Source of the DNA: Lenisia limosa
Taxonomy: Eukaryota; Breviatea
Reading direction: 5' to 3'
DNA: 39,045 bases
Assembly (NCBI GenBank): GCA_001655205.1
Contig: LPNZ01009064.1
Location: forward strand, 1-39,045
The position numbers and the translations under genes are program-made. The notes beneath the pieces are model-generated. The model ran no database searches and was not told the DNA's origin. It worked only from the letters and a program-made list of their open reading frames with translations. The stretch's first letter is position 1; each line of letters starts with the position of its first letter. Positions 11,001-22,200 of the stretch are shown one piece after another.

Positions 11001-11906
11001 TTACACAATACTGTTTGTATATCTATGCCCATTCACCCTGAGTGTATCAGAGTATCTCAGATTTGTTTTTTATTTTTAATACGAGAAACCAAGTATCTTA
11101 CTATTGCGAGGAAAACGACAGTAATTCAACTATGACATGATATACTATGGGCAGTATCTCACAATATTGATTCGGGTTTTTCGGGGCAAGGTGAATAGAC
11201 CCCAAACCGGTAGTTATGCACAACTTCACAAGCATCTTCCACCTGGGGAGGGGGGGGGGNNNNNNNNNNNNNNNNNNNNNNNNNNNNNNNNNNNNNNNNN
11301 NNNNNNNNNNNNNNNNNNNNNNNNNNNNNNNNNNNNNNNNNNNNNNNNNNNNNNNNNNNNNNNNNNNNNNNNNNNNNCTATTTTGCAATATAATCACACA
11401 TATGTTAACCATAACCACCACTGATATGTTAAAAAAACATACCCATCCTACCCAGTGATATAATAATGTGACCCAGTGATATAATAATGTGACCGACATC
11501 CTACCCAGTGATATAATAATGTGACCGACATCCCACCCAGTGATATAATAATGTGACCGACATTCGAGTCGAAATGGTGAATGAAGATAACGCGAAGTTT
11601 CACCACGTTACATATATACCACAGACCTGTCTATCAGAAAGGAACAGTGTTCGAGGATCCACAACGTTCAGAAATGACTTGAAACGTCCTATAAAAGTTT
11701 CCTATAACGAATGAAAAATGTAGACAGTCCACCAAAAATATAGGATAGAGAACAGCAGGGTGGCTACTAAAAATTAGACAGTGGAGTGATATGTGAACTT
11801 TCTTCGAGAAAGATGCCATTTACCAAAAGCGCCCTATTCCTAATAAAAAATATACCACAGCGCACCAGCAAACCTGGTCATACTTGTCAGGGATATCTCG
11901 TAACAT
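8031..11906 (-). CDS. SFXN: Sideroflexin, mitochondrial inner-membrane amino-acid transporter
   Basis: Sideroflexins are inner-membrane transporters; SFXN1 moves serine into mitochondria. Exons, right to left: 11874-11906 (ATG), 11627-11701 (TFIGRFKSFLNVVDPRTLF), 11208-11242, 10856-10937 (VLHPDTGK), microexon 10692-10708, 10429-10531 (RMAGFIPFGTPIS, then TTMFYQWLNQ), 10040-10090 (HNAFINYTNR), microexon 9795-9820, 9665-9716 (YIGAVTAALSVSLGMKK), 9534-9570, 9268-9342 (SPFVAVATAGVANLVLMR), 8838-8925 (GISVVDSTGKTVGVS), one ending at 8580 and cut by gap 8382-8524 (ILVFPPIIIAGF), 8224-8307 (GFALPAAISVFPQ) and 8031-8108, ending ALYYNKGL then TAG. Every testable junction keeps phase, giving about 310 residues, typical of the family. 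HPDTG, QWLNQ, the NYTNR box and the terminal YYNKGL are all family hallmarks. The gap may hide the linker before the last membrane segment. Confidence 0.96.
8694..8805. repeat. AT-rich palindromic tract in SFXN intron
   Basis: About 110 bp composed almost only of TATA/ATAT-type steps with many self-complementary stretches (for example ATATTATATATCTATATG). It lies in the intron between the exon ending at 8580 and 8838. Similar tracts occur at 10160-10220, 20039-20092, 20800-20890 and 38755-38885. Confidence 0.7.
9795..9820 (-). other. SFXN: 26-nt microexon of sideroflexin
   Basis: Flanked by AG and GT on the minus strand. It starts in phase 0 after the exon ending INIHH and leaves two bases completed by the T opening the next exon, giving FSVLSPKPR before YIGAV. 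Without it the frame between 10040 and 9716 is broken. Confidence 0.75.
10254..10350 (+). repeat. Two copies of a CATCACGCTTATAAG repeat in SFXN intron
   Basis: CATCACGCTTATAAGA occurs at 10254 and again at 10335, each preceded by ATGCCGT(C/A)(T/C)GC-like sequence and followed by an AT-rich segment ending in a TTGGAT-like motif. A third copy sits at 28758 in another gene's intron. The shared flanks suggest a short dispersed repeat rather than chance. Confidence 0.7.
10692..10708 (-). other. SFXN: 17-nt microexon of sideroflexin
   Basis: Between AG and GT on minus; encodes KIFYP plus two bases, joining HPDTGK to FRMAGF in phase. Family members have about six residues between the HPDTG box and the RM(S/A) segment, which this exon supplies exactly. 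Confidence 0.85.
11036..11057 (+). repeat. Fragment of dispersed repeat tail
   Basis: CCTGAGT then GTATCAGAGTATC matches the tail of the element at 38584-38728 and its reverse copy at 6511. An upstream stretch at 10978 (CCACTGCGTAGAAAATGAT) also matches the element's far end (CACTGCGTGGAAAATGAT), but the order is rearranged here. It lies in a sideroflexin intron. Confidence 0.5.
11451..11563 (+). repeat. Tandem array, four copies of about 21-32 bp
   Basis: Four copies of CCCAGTGATATAATAATGTGA in a row; the last three repeat units also carry CCGACAT and a short spacer. The first two copies are separated by only 21 bp, the others by about 32 bp. The array runs directly into the TTCGAGTCGAAATG element at 11563. 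It is intronic in sideroflexin. Confidence 0.9.
11563..11606 (+). repeat. Dispersed TTCGAGTCGAAATG repeat, copy 1
   Basis: Palindromic core TTCGAGTCGAA followed by ATGGTGAATGAAGATAACGC and a TTTCACC end. Related copies are at 14101-14170 and 38584-38640. This copy ends the tandem array in the sideroflexin intron before exon 11627. Confidence 0.8.
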
Positions 11907-12581
11907 ACTGATAACTGACCAAGGTACAAGGTGACCGACTCACTGAATCAATTCAACTGGGTATAATCGTATGGTTTCTGGTGGAAGTCTGTTTCGTCTG
12001 TGGTTCGCTCAATTCTATTTAGCCGCTGATTGCCTGATTGCTTGGGATTGAAAGACTTGACAAGAATTTGATAAGGCTAACAGATTCAGATTTTTTTTTG
12101 GGGGGGGGGCAGGGTGAACAATCCGGTTGGACAGATATGATATTTTTGACTTAACTTTTCGCTTCACCATCTTTTCAATTCTCAACAGGTCTGTCTAGGT
12201 CTTTGGGTCTTGTCTTTTCAATGTCATTTGTTGCAATTACGTAATTGTAGAATAGAATATAGAGCAACCCCCCCCCCCCNNNNNNNNNNNNNNNNNNNNN
12301 NNNNNNNNNNNNNNNNNNNNNNNNNNNNNNNNNNNNNNNNNNNNNNNNNNNNNNNTTGTTGAACTGGGGAGACCAAAAATGAAGCCATTTAAGTGTTTGA
12401 CTGTACCTTGATGGCATTCGTCTTAGTCAGACTGTCAGACTTGATTATGCGATGATTTGGTAGGGTATATTACAAAAGAGAATGTGCAATTATTTTGGAA
12501 ATTATCCTTGAATTAATGAGGAACAATGAAGTTTGAAGAAAATCAACGGGATCAGGGGTTAAATATCAATTGTGGTTGTCA
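11907..12581. other. Intergenic region between SFXN start and START gene end
   Basis: Holds a T9G9 run (about 12091-12108) and a C9 run leading into gap 12280-12355. No exon with matched splice sites and protein-like composition was found. The sideroflexin promoter should lie just above 11906. Confidence 0.4.
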
Positions 12582-15500
12582 TTAGCAATTCAGCGTGTTG
12601 AAGTCCAGTATTAAGTCGTCCTTGCCATGATGGCGATGGTACAGTAGACGGAGCCATGACTGCTGTCGCCGATCTTTCACCAGTTCAGACGCACGTTCCT
12701 CCAGCGTGGTCCTTTGCTGATCAGCAAACAGTCCGAAAAAGATCGGAATCTATTTATCAAGGAACAGAAATAATCCAGACTTATTGGGGCCGAGGCGAGA
12801 AAATATACTGGGAAGAGAGTGATGGGGGGGGGGGGGGNNNNNNNNNNNNNNNNNNNNNNNNNNNNNNNNNNNNNNNNNNNNNNNNNNNNNNNNNNNNNNN
12901 NNNNNNNNNNNNNNNNNNNNNNNNNNNNNNNNNNNNNNNNNNNNNNNNNNNNNNNNNNNNNNNNNNNTCTTGCGCGTGTTGGTAGAGCTTTATCACCCAG
13001 GACTCCATTTGCTGTTTCGCAAACCTTTGATGTGAAACAAACAAAATTGTTTTGTTAATAACAACAACGTTCACAAACCTGTGGATGACTGAGACTGGGA
13101 GGTACCCTTTCAGATCGACCTAGACTGTTATGCTTGATAGAAATGAGGACCTGAGAATAGAATGAGAGGCAAAATGGCTGTAAAAAACCCGAATCGCACT
13201 ACAGCTTTGATTAGTGTAGCAATATTACCAACACAAACATACGGTTGTTCCCCATCTTATGAGGAATTATCCCCCCCCCCCNNNNNNNNNNNNNNNNNNN
13301 NNNNNNNNNNNNNNNNNNNNNNNNNNNNNNNNNNNNNNNNNNNNNNNNNNNNNNNNNNNNNNNNNNNNNNACCCGTGTTATTTCCGGTTCCTCGGCATCT
13401 CTTTTGACAATGAATCCATTAACAAGGGTTTCGCCACGTACAACATGGTTTTGAGGCGGCATAGACTACTCCGTTAGTTAAAAATCAAGCAGAAGGCAAG
13501 GAAATAATATCTTATTAACATCAATAGAAGACCCAAAAACTCACTTCCAGAGTTGTGGCTTTCGAGTTGAGTATATAAACACCTTGTGCGTGGGACCACC
13601 ATCGTCGGTCCAGGAAATCTCGGTCAGTGACGCCTGAAAAAGTTAATACATATCATATAGATTGCTGCGTTGGTACTGGGGATTATTTTGTGTTGTTGTA
13701 ACATCCAAAAAAACTCAAATACTGAACGAATATCCAAGATATATATTGTATGTATTATTATAAAGAATACGATGTGTAAAAAGAAATAATAGAGCTAAAG
13801 AAAATTGAGGTATCAAAAAGAAATGCCGTTCCAAATGAAACAAAAGTCTGAAAAAGGAAGGAAGCTACACAATCTCCCTGGTGATATAATTCTACGGCCA
13901 CAAACCAAAAGGCAGCTTGAACTTAGAGTACACGGCGTCGGAATGGTCAGAGAACTTCTCCTGCACAGTGTACTGCACACACGCCGCATTGTCCCATTGT
14001 ATTCGTTCAGTGACGTCAGAAAGGCCTGAGCGGAGGGGTGTGTGATCGGAAGGGGATGATGAGAAAGAAGGGGTGAGGTATGTAGAAATAAAGAATAAAT
14101 CCACTAGTGATATGACCATTGGACGACTTTCGAGTCGAAATGTGAACAGAGATAACACGAGGGTTCACACATACAAAAGTGATATGAATATACACCCACC
14201 AACACACCCTCCACTGTTGTGAAATAAAAAAAAGGGAATATCAATATGAGTCTCAGCTTTTATGTATTTTACGGAATATTACACGTATAATTGTCGAAGA
14301 ATCTGTGTCATTTGGCTCATGACTCCTACTTTTAAAAACAGCCGAAGGTGACACGCCCCTAAGAAGAACAACCGACTTGACCGTTTCAACGGATTCTTTG
14401 GGTAACTGGGCAAAATCAGTAACAAAGTGAAAATATTATCCACACATTACATTGAAGGCACATACCTTTTGCTTGAAAATATGTAAGTCAATGTCTTTCG
14501 AAGAATATCTTAGGAGTAGTTTCCATCCTAGGGAGGGGATGGAGTTTGTAAAAGTAGAACGTAAATCAAGAAAGTAGAAAACAAACGAGAAAGAAGAATT
14601 TGGGAATAAGACTCACCTTCGGAAGCACTAAAGCTGTGTTCATGATCAAGAATGGTCTGCAGGTTTTCAACCTGGCCTTCTTGTTTGGCATTCTATGCTA
14701 GTTATATACATGTATCATAGAGAGATTGAAAATAAAACAAGGTTGTATCTGTATCAATACGAGCCCAACAATACCGTTTCAATGTCACTTTGCCTGTCGT
14801 CTTCTTCAGCTCGAGAGTAGAACCATGATGACCAAGGGTTGACTGCTGATAGCGACAACCAGCTCGTGGTATCCTGTTGGGGGGGGGGGGAGTAAAATTG
14901 GAAATAATACCAAGAGTAGCATATGTTGTCACCTCTGAGAATATCATTTTCGAGATGGTGCAAAAAAAAAACCCCAAGTCAATATCACAACTGCAACTTA
15001 ACCAATCATTTATCGTGTTGGATTATAGGTATTTGTTGTTGGTCCAACAGTCAAGACCTCTACAACTCCCAACCTGGGGAGCTTCTTCTGAAGGAGGCTC
15101 CTTCGGTACTGTGGCTACGAGGATTAAAGGGGGTGAACGGTCATTGAAGATCTTACAGAAGTTCTCTAAAGAAGACACCACGGGTTTAACCCAAAAATAA
15201 ACAATTTCCATACTCACGCGCAAGCTGCGGAGACTGTTGTGTGTGAATCAGATTCGGCTCACAGTCTTCCGATGTACGAGTGACAGAAATAGGGGAACCC
15301 GTGAAGAGGATGGTCTAATTGGTTTAAGTCATCTCCATTGAAAGTTAGGTGTTAGGTGGTATTCACAACATGTGCATCAGTTATGCAGTATACAAAAAAT
15401 CAATCAAAACCGCATTAATATCAAAAAGGAATACATGGGGTGAGGAGGAACACCCTACCAGAAAATAATTTTCATTATCAGCTCAGAGAAAACCAAAATG

Positions 15501-15809
15501 AGTTAATTCAAATATTAAATTCTTTTGTTGTTTTTTCTCAGTTCCTATTTCCTTATTTCCAACCTGAGATGGACTTGCTGCTCCAACCGTGGCAGTTTCT
15601 TCGGTCTCAGCACGGCCGTGTTCAGTGTCATGGGGAGGGCCGTGAGCAGCTCGACGTTTGATGTCGTCGGCCGAGACAGAGGATGGTGTCTTCGTTGAGA
15701 GGTCGTCGGTGCTCTGGAAGGCACCAATGGCCGTTGCCAGCTGAGTGAAGTGTGTCCGAGGTGAAAACCTACTCCGCCACATCTGTGATCCCCACCAGCC
15801 TGAGTACAT
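12582..15809 (-). CDS. START-domain lipid-binding protein with long N-terminal region
   Basis: START domains (StAR, PCTP) bind a lipid in a helix-grip fold and ferry it between membranes. Exons, right to left: 15564-15809 (ATG at 15809; SRFSPRTHFTQ, Ser/Thr/charged), 15218-15314, 15074-15165, 14775-14873 (DDRQSDIE), 14617-14692, 14466-14527 (GWKLLLRYSSKDIDLHIFKQ), 14330-14405, 13906-14025 (SDVTERIQWDN), 13545-13633 (GVTDRDFLDRRWW), 13373-13465 (HVVRGETLVNGFIVK). All these junctions keep phase. DV..R..WD, P-G-VTDRDF and the VRGE..V.GF strand are START hallmarks. The exon after 13373 is lost in gap 13282-13370. Exon 12968-13045 (FAKQQMESWVIKLYQ) probably gives the C-terminal helix, and a minus frame at 12582-12757 (charged; RTTLEERASELV; TAA) may be the end, but both are tentative. 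The first 250 residues match nothing I know. Confidence 0.88.
14101..14170 (+). repeat. Dispersed TTTCGAGTCGAAATG repeat, copy 2
   Basis: Contains GTGATATGACC, then GACTTTCGAGTCGAAATG, GAACAGAGATAACACGAGGG and TTCACAC. The same order (TGATATGACCGAC, core, GATAACACGAGGGTTCA) is found at 38584. It lies in a START-gene intron between exons 13906-14025 and 14330-14405. Confidence 0.85.
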
Positions 15810-16262
15810 TTCTGGACGTTCTGCCAGGCTGGCGTTAGAAAAAATACTAGTACACACCACTTATTGCTTGCAAAACTCCGAAAACTCTTCACGCCAAGAG
15901 AAAATTTGTGTTAGAACCTGGGGAAACATATCGCACTGTTCATGTTTTTCCATTTTTCGAAAAGCTTGAAAAAGAAAAGGAAAAAGCCGTGAAGGTGACG
16001 TGAAGAGTAATAATAGAGGAACAGGAGGCAATCAGAGAGAGTGAGAGTGAAAAGTGTGTGAGAGTGATCTAAGGTGGCCATTATTCCTTCAAGTGACCCT
16101 TCAATCGTCCTGTTTCTTCACTCCCTCTGCCCATTGATGTAGAAAGAAGCACTGAAAAGGAGGTGTGTTGGCTGATCCCCCCCCCCCTTCCTCTTTCTTT
16201 CATCAAAGTTGTGAAATACAACACATACTTGGTAGCTTTACTCTTAATCTGTTGTAGGCAAG
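15810..16262. other. Divergent promoter region, START gene and sulfatase
   Basis: About 450 bp between two divergent start codons. A TAG three bases upstream of GCAAG-ATG at 16263 may be a 5'-UTR intron acceptor for the sulfatase. A C10 run lies at about 16178. No other gene seen. Confidence 0.4.
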
Positions 16263-19200
16263 ATGGGCCGTGTTTGGATGGCAATCCAGACATGGTGGCG
16301 AGAACTGGACACGATCCTCAAGGCCGGTGCTCTTGCCGCATTATTCAGATCGGTTGCTGTCGTACGACACCTTACTGGTATGACAGATTAATTCCTCGAT
16401 ACATTTCAGTATACACCTGACATCACAGGAAAAGACGCAAATGGCAACCCTATGATGATCGACCCCTTCGATTTTTGCCTGTTTGCTATTGCCTGGGTTT
16501 CTGCGTGTTGCTGTGGAATTGCGTTTGTCTTCTATCTCGTCTCTAAGGTGGGGAAAGTCATTCTTATTCTTATTCTTATTCTTTTGTGGGGAGGCACACA
16601 GAAAGTGATGTACACAATATAATTTCCTTTATTATTTGTAACAAAGTTCATCTTTTTTTATTTTCAAAGAATCTTTGCAGGAGTATCATATTTATCAGTA
16701 GTTTTTTAAAACTTATACGTTCACATTACTTGATCACTCTCTCTTTAGTTTTTCCCCAATAAACAAACTGGTGCAACTTTCACCGCGTTCATTCTCCTGG
16801 TTGTCTTTTACATTCTCGGTAAGTACAATGTGGAATTACACTGGGGTTATATTCATGTAGGATTTGTTACCCCCCCCCCCCNNNNNNNNNNNNNNNNNNN
16901 NNNNNNNNNNNNNNNNNNNNNNNNNNNNNNNNNNNNNNNNNNNNNNNNNNNNNCAACATTCGTCATCAAATTGTTCTTCGTTTCCCCCTTATTTCATACT
17001 GTTATTCTTGAATTTTTTTGTTTAACAAAACTCCTCTTTTTATTCAATCAATTCACGTTGTAGCCCAAGTGGACTTAGAAATCCAGAGAGTCATTGGTCA
17101 ACATCTTTCGTTGGGATTGGTAAGCAAAAGACCATTTGTTTTGCTAATAGAGTTCCGATTGTTCACTCGCAAGTTGATGGGGGTTTTCATTGCAACTATA
17201 AATACTCCCCCATGATTTCCATTATCCCCCCCCCCCCNNNNNNNNNNNNNNNNNNNNNNNNNNNNNNNNNNNNNNNNNNNNNNNNNNNNNNNNNNNNNNN
17301 NNNNNNNNNNNNNNNNNNNNNNNNNNNNNNNNNNNNNNNNNNNNNNNNNNNNNNNNNNNNNNTTTATCACGACCGCCGTGCTGGGCGGCTTCTTGTGGGT
17401 CTTTATCCACTTTCGTTTGGACTGATGATTCATATGATGGATGACTAATATGGACCTTGTATTATTTCTCAGCTCTGTATATCATATAATGTAACTGTAT
17501 ATTGTATGTGTTTCGTATACATGTGCTACTGTGCGATTAGTTTATGTTTCCATAAACTTGTATTTAACATATACAGTGTTCTCCTGATGCTGTTCTACCT
17601 ATTTGTCCGAAGTAAAACCTTTGTTATCCATTCGCACTACTCTGCGTTTGTGTTTCTGGCAATTGCTGTTGCCGGATTGAGCATTTCCCATATTGAAATT
17701 CCTGGTTGGGGGATCGGGATTATTAATACTGTTTCATGAGAACTTTTTTGGAAAACAGAACATGGAACTCTTGTTGTCGAAAGTAGTCGCTTGTCTGGAT
17801 GATACAATAGGTACACACAACGTTCTGAGAATGACACTCCTCCGGCCTGTTGAAGAGTCCTTCGTTTCTGAAGTGTTTGGCTTCGACGCCATTCGGGTGC
17901 CGGAGGACCTACCCTACGCCACCGCATTGTTACGGCGGCCGCTTCCACAGGGTCTGGGGGTGCAGTCTGCTGATTTTGATGAGTGAAAGTTGGAATATTT
18001 GACAAAACGGACGGTAGTGCATATTATTATGACTATATCGTCACGTCACGTATTTTTATTTATGTCTTCCAGGACATATTTACTTAGATGATGAGATGCC
18101 ACTACTCCATGGTCCAGACTGTGAGACACAGCCGGAGCTCTGTGTCAAAACAGATCTGAAAGATCAACCCGATATCATCTTCGTCCATTTAGAGAGCCTC
18201 AAAGGGTAGGTGGTTGTTTGTAACCAAATGAATGGCGTCATACAGTCTTTGCTTATTGTGATACTAATTTGACTTTTTTTCACACTCAAAACAAAGTTTA
18301 ATGTCAATACACCCCCTGCACTTCATGATGTCGTTTATCATCGTATGGTGTACTGTATGTTGGCTATTTCAACCAAAGTTAACCTTGCACTTTTAGGTCG
18401 CATCTTGGAATGGCGCCTTCAACCGTGGAACCTATTGAGGCACCGAATCTCCATAAGTTTGCACAAAACGTGGGAAGGGTGATTCCAAAACTGTATATAA
18501 CAACAGCTTTCGTTCATTGTTTAAAGAACAAACTGACAAGTCAAAGACATTCAGTTTCAAAATACCTTTGTTTTATCACCTATTGATGGATAATACTGTA
18601 GTTTACAACAAAACAATATCAACGAATAACGCTCAAATCAAACTTTTTTTGGGATTCAACCTTCCTCTGTGGCTTTTCTCCAAATTTAATGTGATATTTA
18701 TTTTCTCTCCTTACTAATATATTTCGTTTTTCCTCTCACCCACCAGGCACGGCGACATCACCGCTTCATTGCGAACGGCTTTCCTTCAAGAGAAGTATGG
18801 ATAATAAGAGTAAAGCCTGCCAGCTATGGCCATTTCATGGGCAAGGGCATTTTTGTTGTCCATATAATATATTTTGGTGACAATAATGAGCGCAGAAAGC
18901 TTGCTTTTCAGCCTTCCCGTGTGCTTCTCAAATGTTCACCCCCTCCCAGTCTCTAAGCAAATATTAGGGGTTCATGTCGGCCCTTTGCTCAATTTGGTCT
19001 CACAGTGGTTCCAAAATTCCGATCCAGGTCTGTGGTGTATATGTTGAAATTGTCAATTCAAAGGGTCTTCAATCAGATTGAAAATATATACTCCATGTAC
19101 CTAAATACCACCATTTTCACTTGTGACACATTTGTGCTTGATTTCAGCCATTTTCCCGTTACAAGGCTGTTTCTGTTCTTTGTTCACGAGCTTGGTCTCC

Positions 19201-22200
19201 TTCTGTTCATCTACCCATACAACTTTATAACATAATGGCAATGGTCTAATGTACGTGTATATAACTGTAAAAAAGCATTCACTTCTCCAGGACCATGTTG
19301 GCTTTGACCTCGACTGTATCCCACCCCGTCTTACGTCCCTTGGTTATGACACCGCCTTCCTCACTGGGTCTAATCCGTCCTTCGACAACATCATGCGCTG
19401 GGTGGGGGGTGCATCTTCGACAACATCATGCGCTGGGTGGGGGGTGCATCTTGATAGTCAGTGAATCACTGTTGTTTATTTCACCACGCACCCGATATAT
19501 ACTAGCCTTACCTTACTCCCACCCGACAGATCAATATGCCGAACTGGTTCAACTCCACGTTTTACGAAACGAAAGTGGAAGGCATGGGTCAAACCAAGCG
19601 GGTTGAGGATCGCGTGCTCTTCAAAACCGCCGTTGAGGTGGGAAAGGGGGAAGAGAATACTTGTGAGTTTTGGTACCAGGAATATGTGCATATGTCTAAA
19701 GTTCTCTTTATTTTGGAATTGGGTTTTTAGTAGAACTCTGCACTGACCTTATTTTTTTTTATGTTTTTATCATTTTGAGTAATCTCCATGTTAAGGTGCC
19801 ATTTCCAGCGAGTGCCTANNNNNNNNNNNNNNNNNNNNNNNNNNNNNNNNNNNNNNNNNNNNNNNNNNNNNNNNNNNNNNNNNNNNNNNNNNNNNNNNNN
19901 NNNNNNNNNNNNNNNNNNNNNNNNNNNNNNNNNATGTCGATCCTCACAGCAAGTCTGCATTCTCCTTTCCACATCGGCGACCCAGGTAGGTGGTGTAATA
20001 TTGTGTCTGATATTTTAAGGATATCTATGATATTCATTGTATTATAATATATTATAATATTATATCCTATAATATACTATATAATATGGATGACTTTTTC
20101 GTTGTATTGATGATAGATTATAGTGTATGATCTTTCTTATCTTTACTCTTTTTTCTTACTTTTCACAGAACTGACCACCCCTGAGCCTTCAGACATCGAC
20201 GAAAGATACCGCAGAGGACTTTCCTACTCCGATTCTCATTTCAAAACTGTGGGGAGCTTTTGTCAGAGTGTCATCACAAACCAGTAATTATTTTCAAAGC
20301 TCATAATTTCTAAGTGAACGTCCTCTATATCACCATGTCTACATTGGTATTTGAATAATCTCATCCGCTTAGCTAATGGATCATCTCGACAGACGGAAAC
20401 GGAAAGATAACACAGTTGTTGTTGTTTTCGGGGACCACTCCTTCGCCTTGCCTGACGACTTCACGGACCGCAAATATGAGGTGGAGAAGGGAAGGTCATG
20501 ACTAGAGCTTCACTTTGGTTCGAAAAAGACCGGTAAAATATCGATAATTTTCGAGGATTTACCGAAAAATTCAGTCTTTTTTCGAACCAAGTGAAGCCCT
20601 AGTCATGACTGCGTTCCACCCCCAGGCTTACGCCCTCAGGAAATGCCATGCGACCGAATCATTTGGACAACAATGGCACTTTCGGGACCTGAACACCTTG
20701 TTTGGGGGGGGGGGCGTATTTGTGGTATGAGTATATTATTTATGCGTGAAAGGCTTACGCTCTGTAATACATGTAACGACATGTTAGCATGATATAATTT
20801 TTAATATTTTACATAGTAATATACATACTATCATATGATATAGTATATAGTATATCGATATAGGTATAGTATATCATAGTACAAATATTTATTTGTTCAA
20901 AAATCATAAGGGTGAACAAAATCTGTGTCATTTTAGTGTTATTTTTCTGAAATTATACTTCTCAAAGTATGTGAACCGCATCAAAATAACAAGAGAAAAA
21001 ACCAGAATTGACGAAAAAGAATAGAATTTTGAAAGGACACCTATGATGCATGTCTTTCTTACGTGTTTAGGTGGGTCCAGCTGGGGACTATTTATCACCC
21101 ACCTCACAAGTCGATTTACTAGCTACTGTCATTGATTTGGTGGGAGGGGGAGGGGGGTGCTTGAAAAGGAAATAGATTATTGCGTATTTACGTATCTTTC
21201 TCAGCATTGAGTATTTCCGGCTAATCAGTTTAGACAAAGGATTCTCGTCCTACTTCCACATTAGGCAAGTCTGTTCTTCAACCTGATGACCCGGTGGAAG
21301 ATCATGCCATCTCCGTCACTTCTGCAGGATTCAGGTGTGGTGATAGAAAGCACCACATGATGTATTTACGCACCTTGTAAACTGAAAAATAAAATAGAAA
21401 AATAAAATTCAATCCTCCTCACTCCCTTCTTGATAACACCTCACCCGAAATAGACTGGATTCTACAGTAGGTTCTGTCTATGTCTCCAAGACAGGGACAG
21501 ATGCTTGGATGGATATGCTGGCGAGACCCCAGGTAAGCATTTGTTGTATTTAAACTACTTTTTGAAATATGTGCAAGTTTTGACCTTCAAAGACCTGCGA
21601 AGAACGTGGAATTGTGACAAGCCTTTCCAAAGCCTCTCCTGCTGTCCTCTCAGATACAACGGAAATGTTTGTGGAGCAGCATCCTAATTGCTTTTTAGTT
21701 CTACAGATATCATTTCAAGCGCATATTTTAGAATTATTAAATTAAAATGAAGAATGATAGTCTACAACCTAAATACATGATCGTCCTCCGTTCTTTCCAG
21801 ACTGACTACATTTAGAGTGAACAACTGGAGCCTCCAACTCAGTAAAACAGCCGTTCCAGGCAAACTTTATCCCCCTTTCCCTTCCACTTCCGTTGATAAC
21901 TCTCATATTGATATTCTCAAGAGCCTTGATCCTTCCATTAAGGTAAGACCCTCATTTTATATATATTATAGTAAACAGAAGCTCTGATTGTTGAACCAAA
22001 TCCCCCTTTTTTATGCATGATATGTATGTCATAAATACACAATGTGCAATGTGATATACATATATATATATATATGATATTTCACGTTTCGGGCAGATTC
22101 TTATATTTTCCGCCATATTTCCACATCACCCTGAGTAGGTTATTTTGACTTTCACAGGAAACTACCTTTGGTCCTCTTCTGACTGAAGAAACTGTAGCCA

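Noticed and set aside
12656-12837. Plus-strand frame starting MTAVADLSPVQTH
   Set aside because: It has no splice donor in a sensible place and ends in a G run at a gap. The minus frame over the same DNA is charged and helical, ends in a stop, and is on the strand of the START gene.
15483-15892. Overlapping minus frame extending to 15892
   Set aside because: Its apparent start is GTG, and it shifts away from the phase that joins the downstream START exons. The ATG at 15809 is the supported start.
20495-20609. Foldback as a Rho-independent terminator or microRNA precursor
   Set aside because: The arms are too long and perfect for a terminator in this setting and it sits inside a coding gene's intron. 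A small-RNA hairpin is conceivable, but the MITE-like form is the simpler reading.
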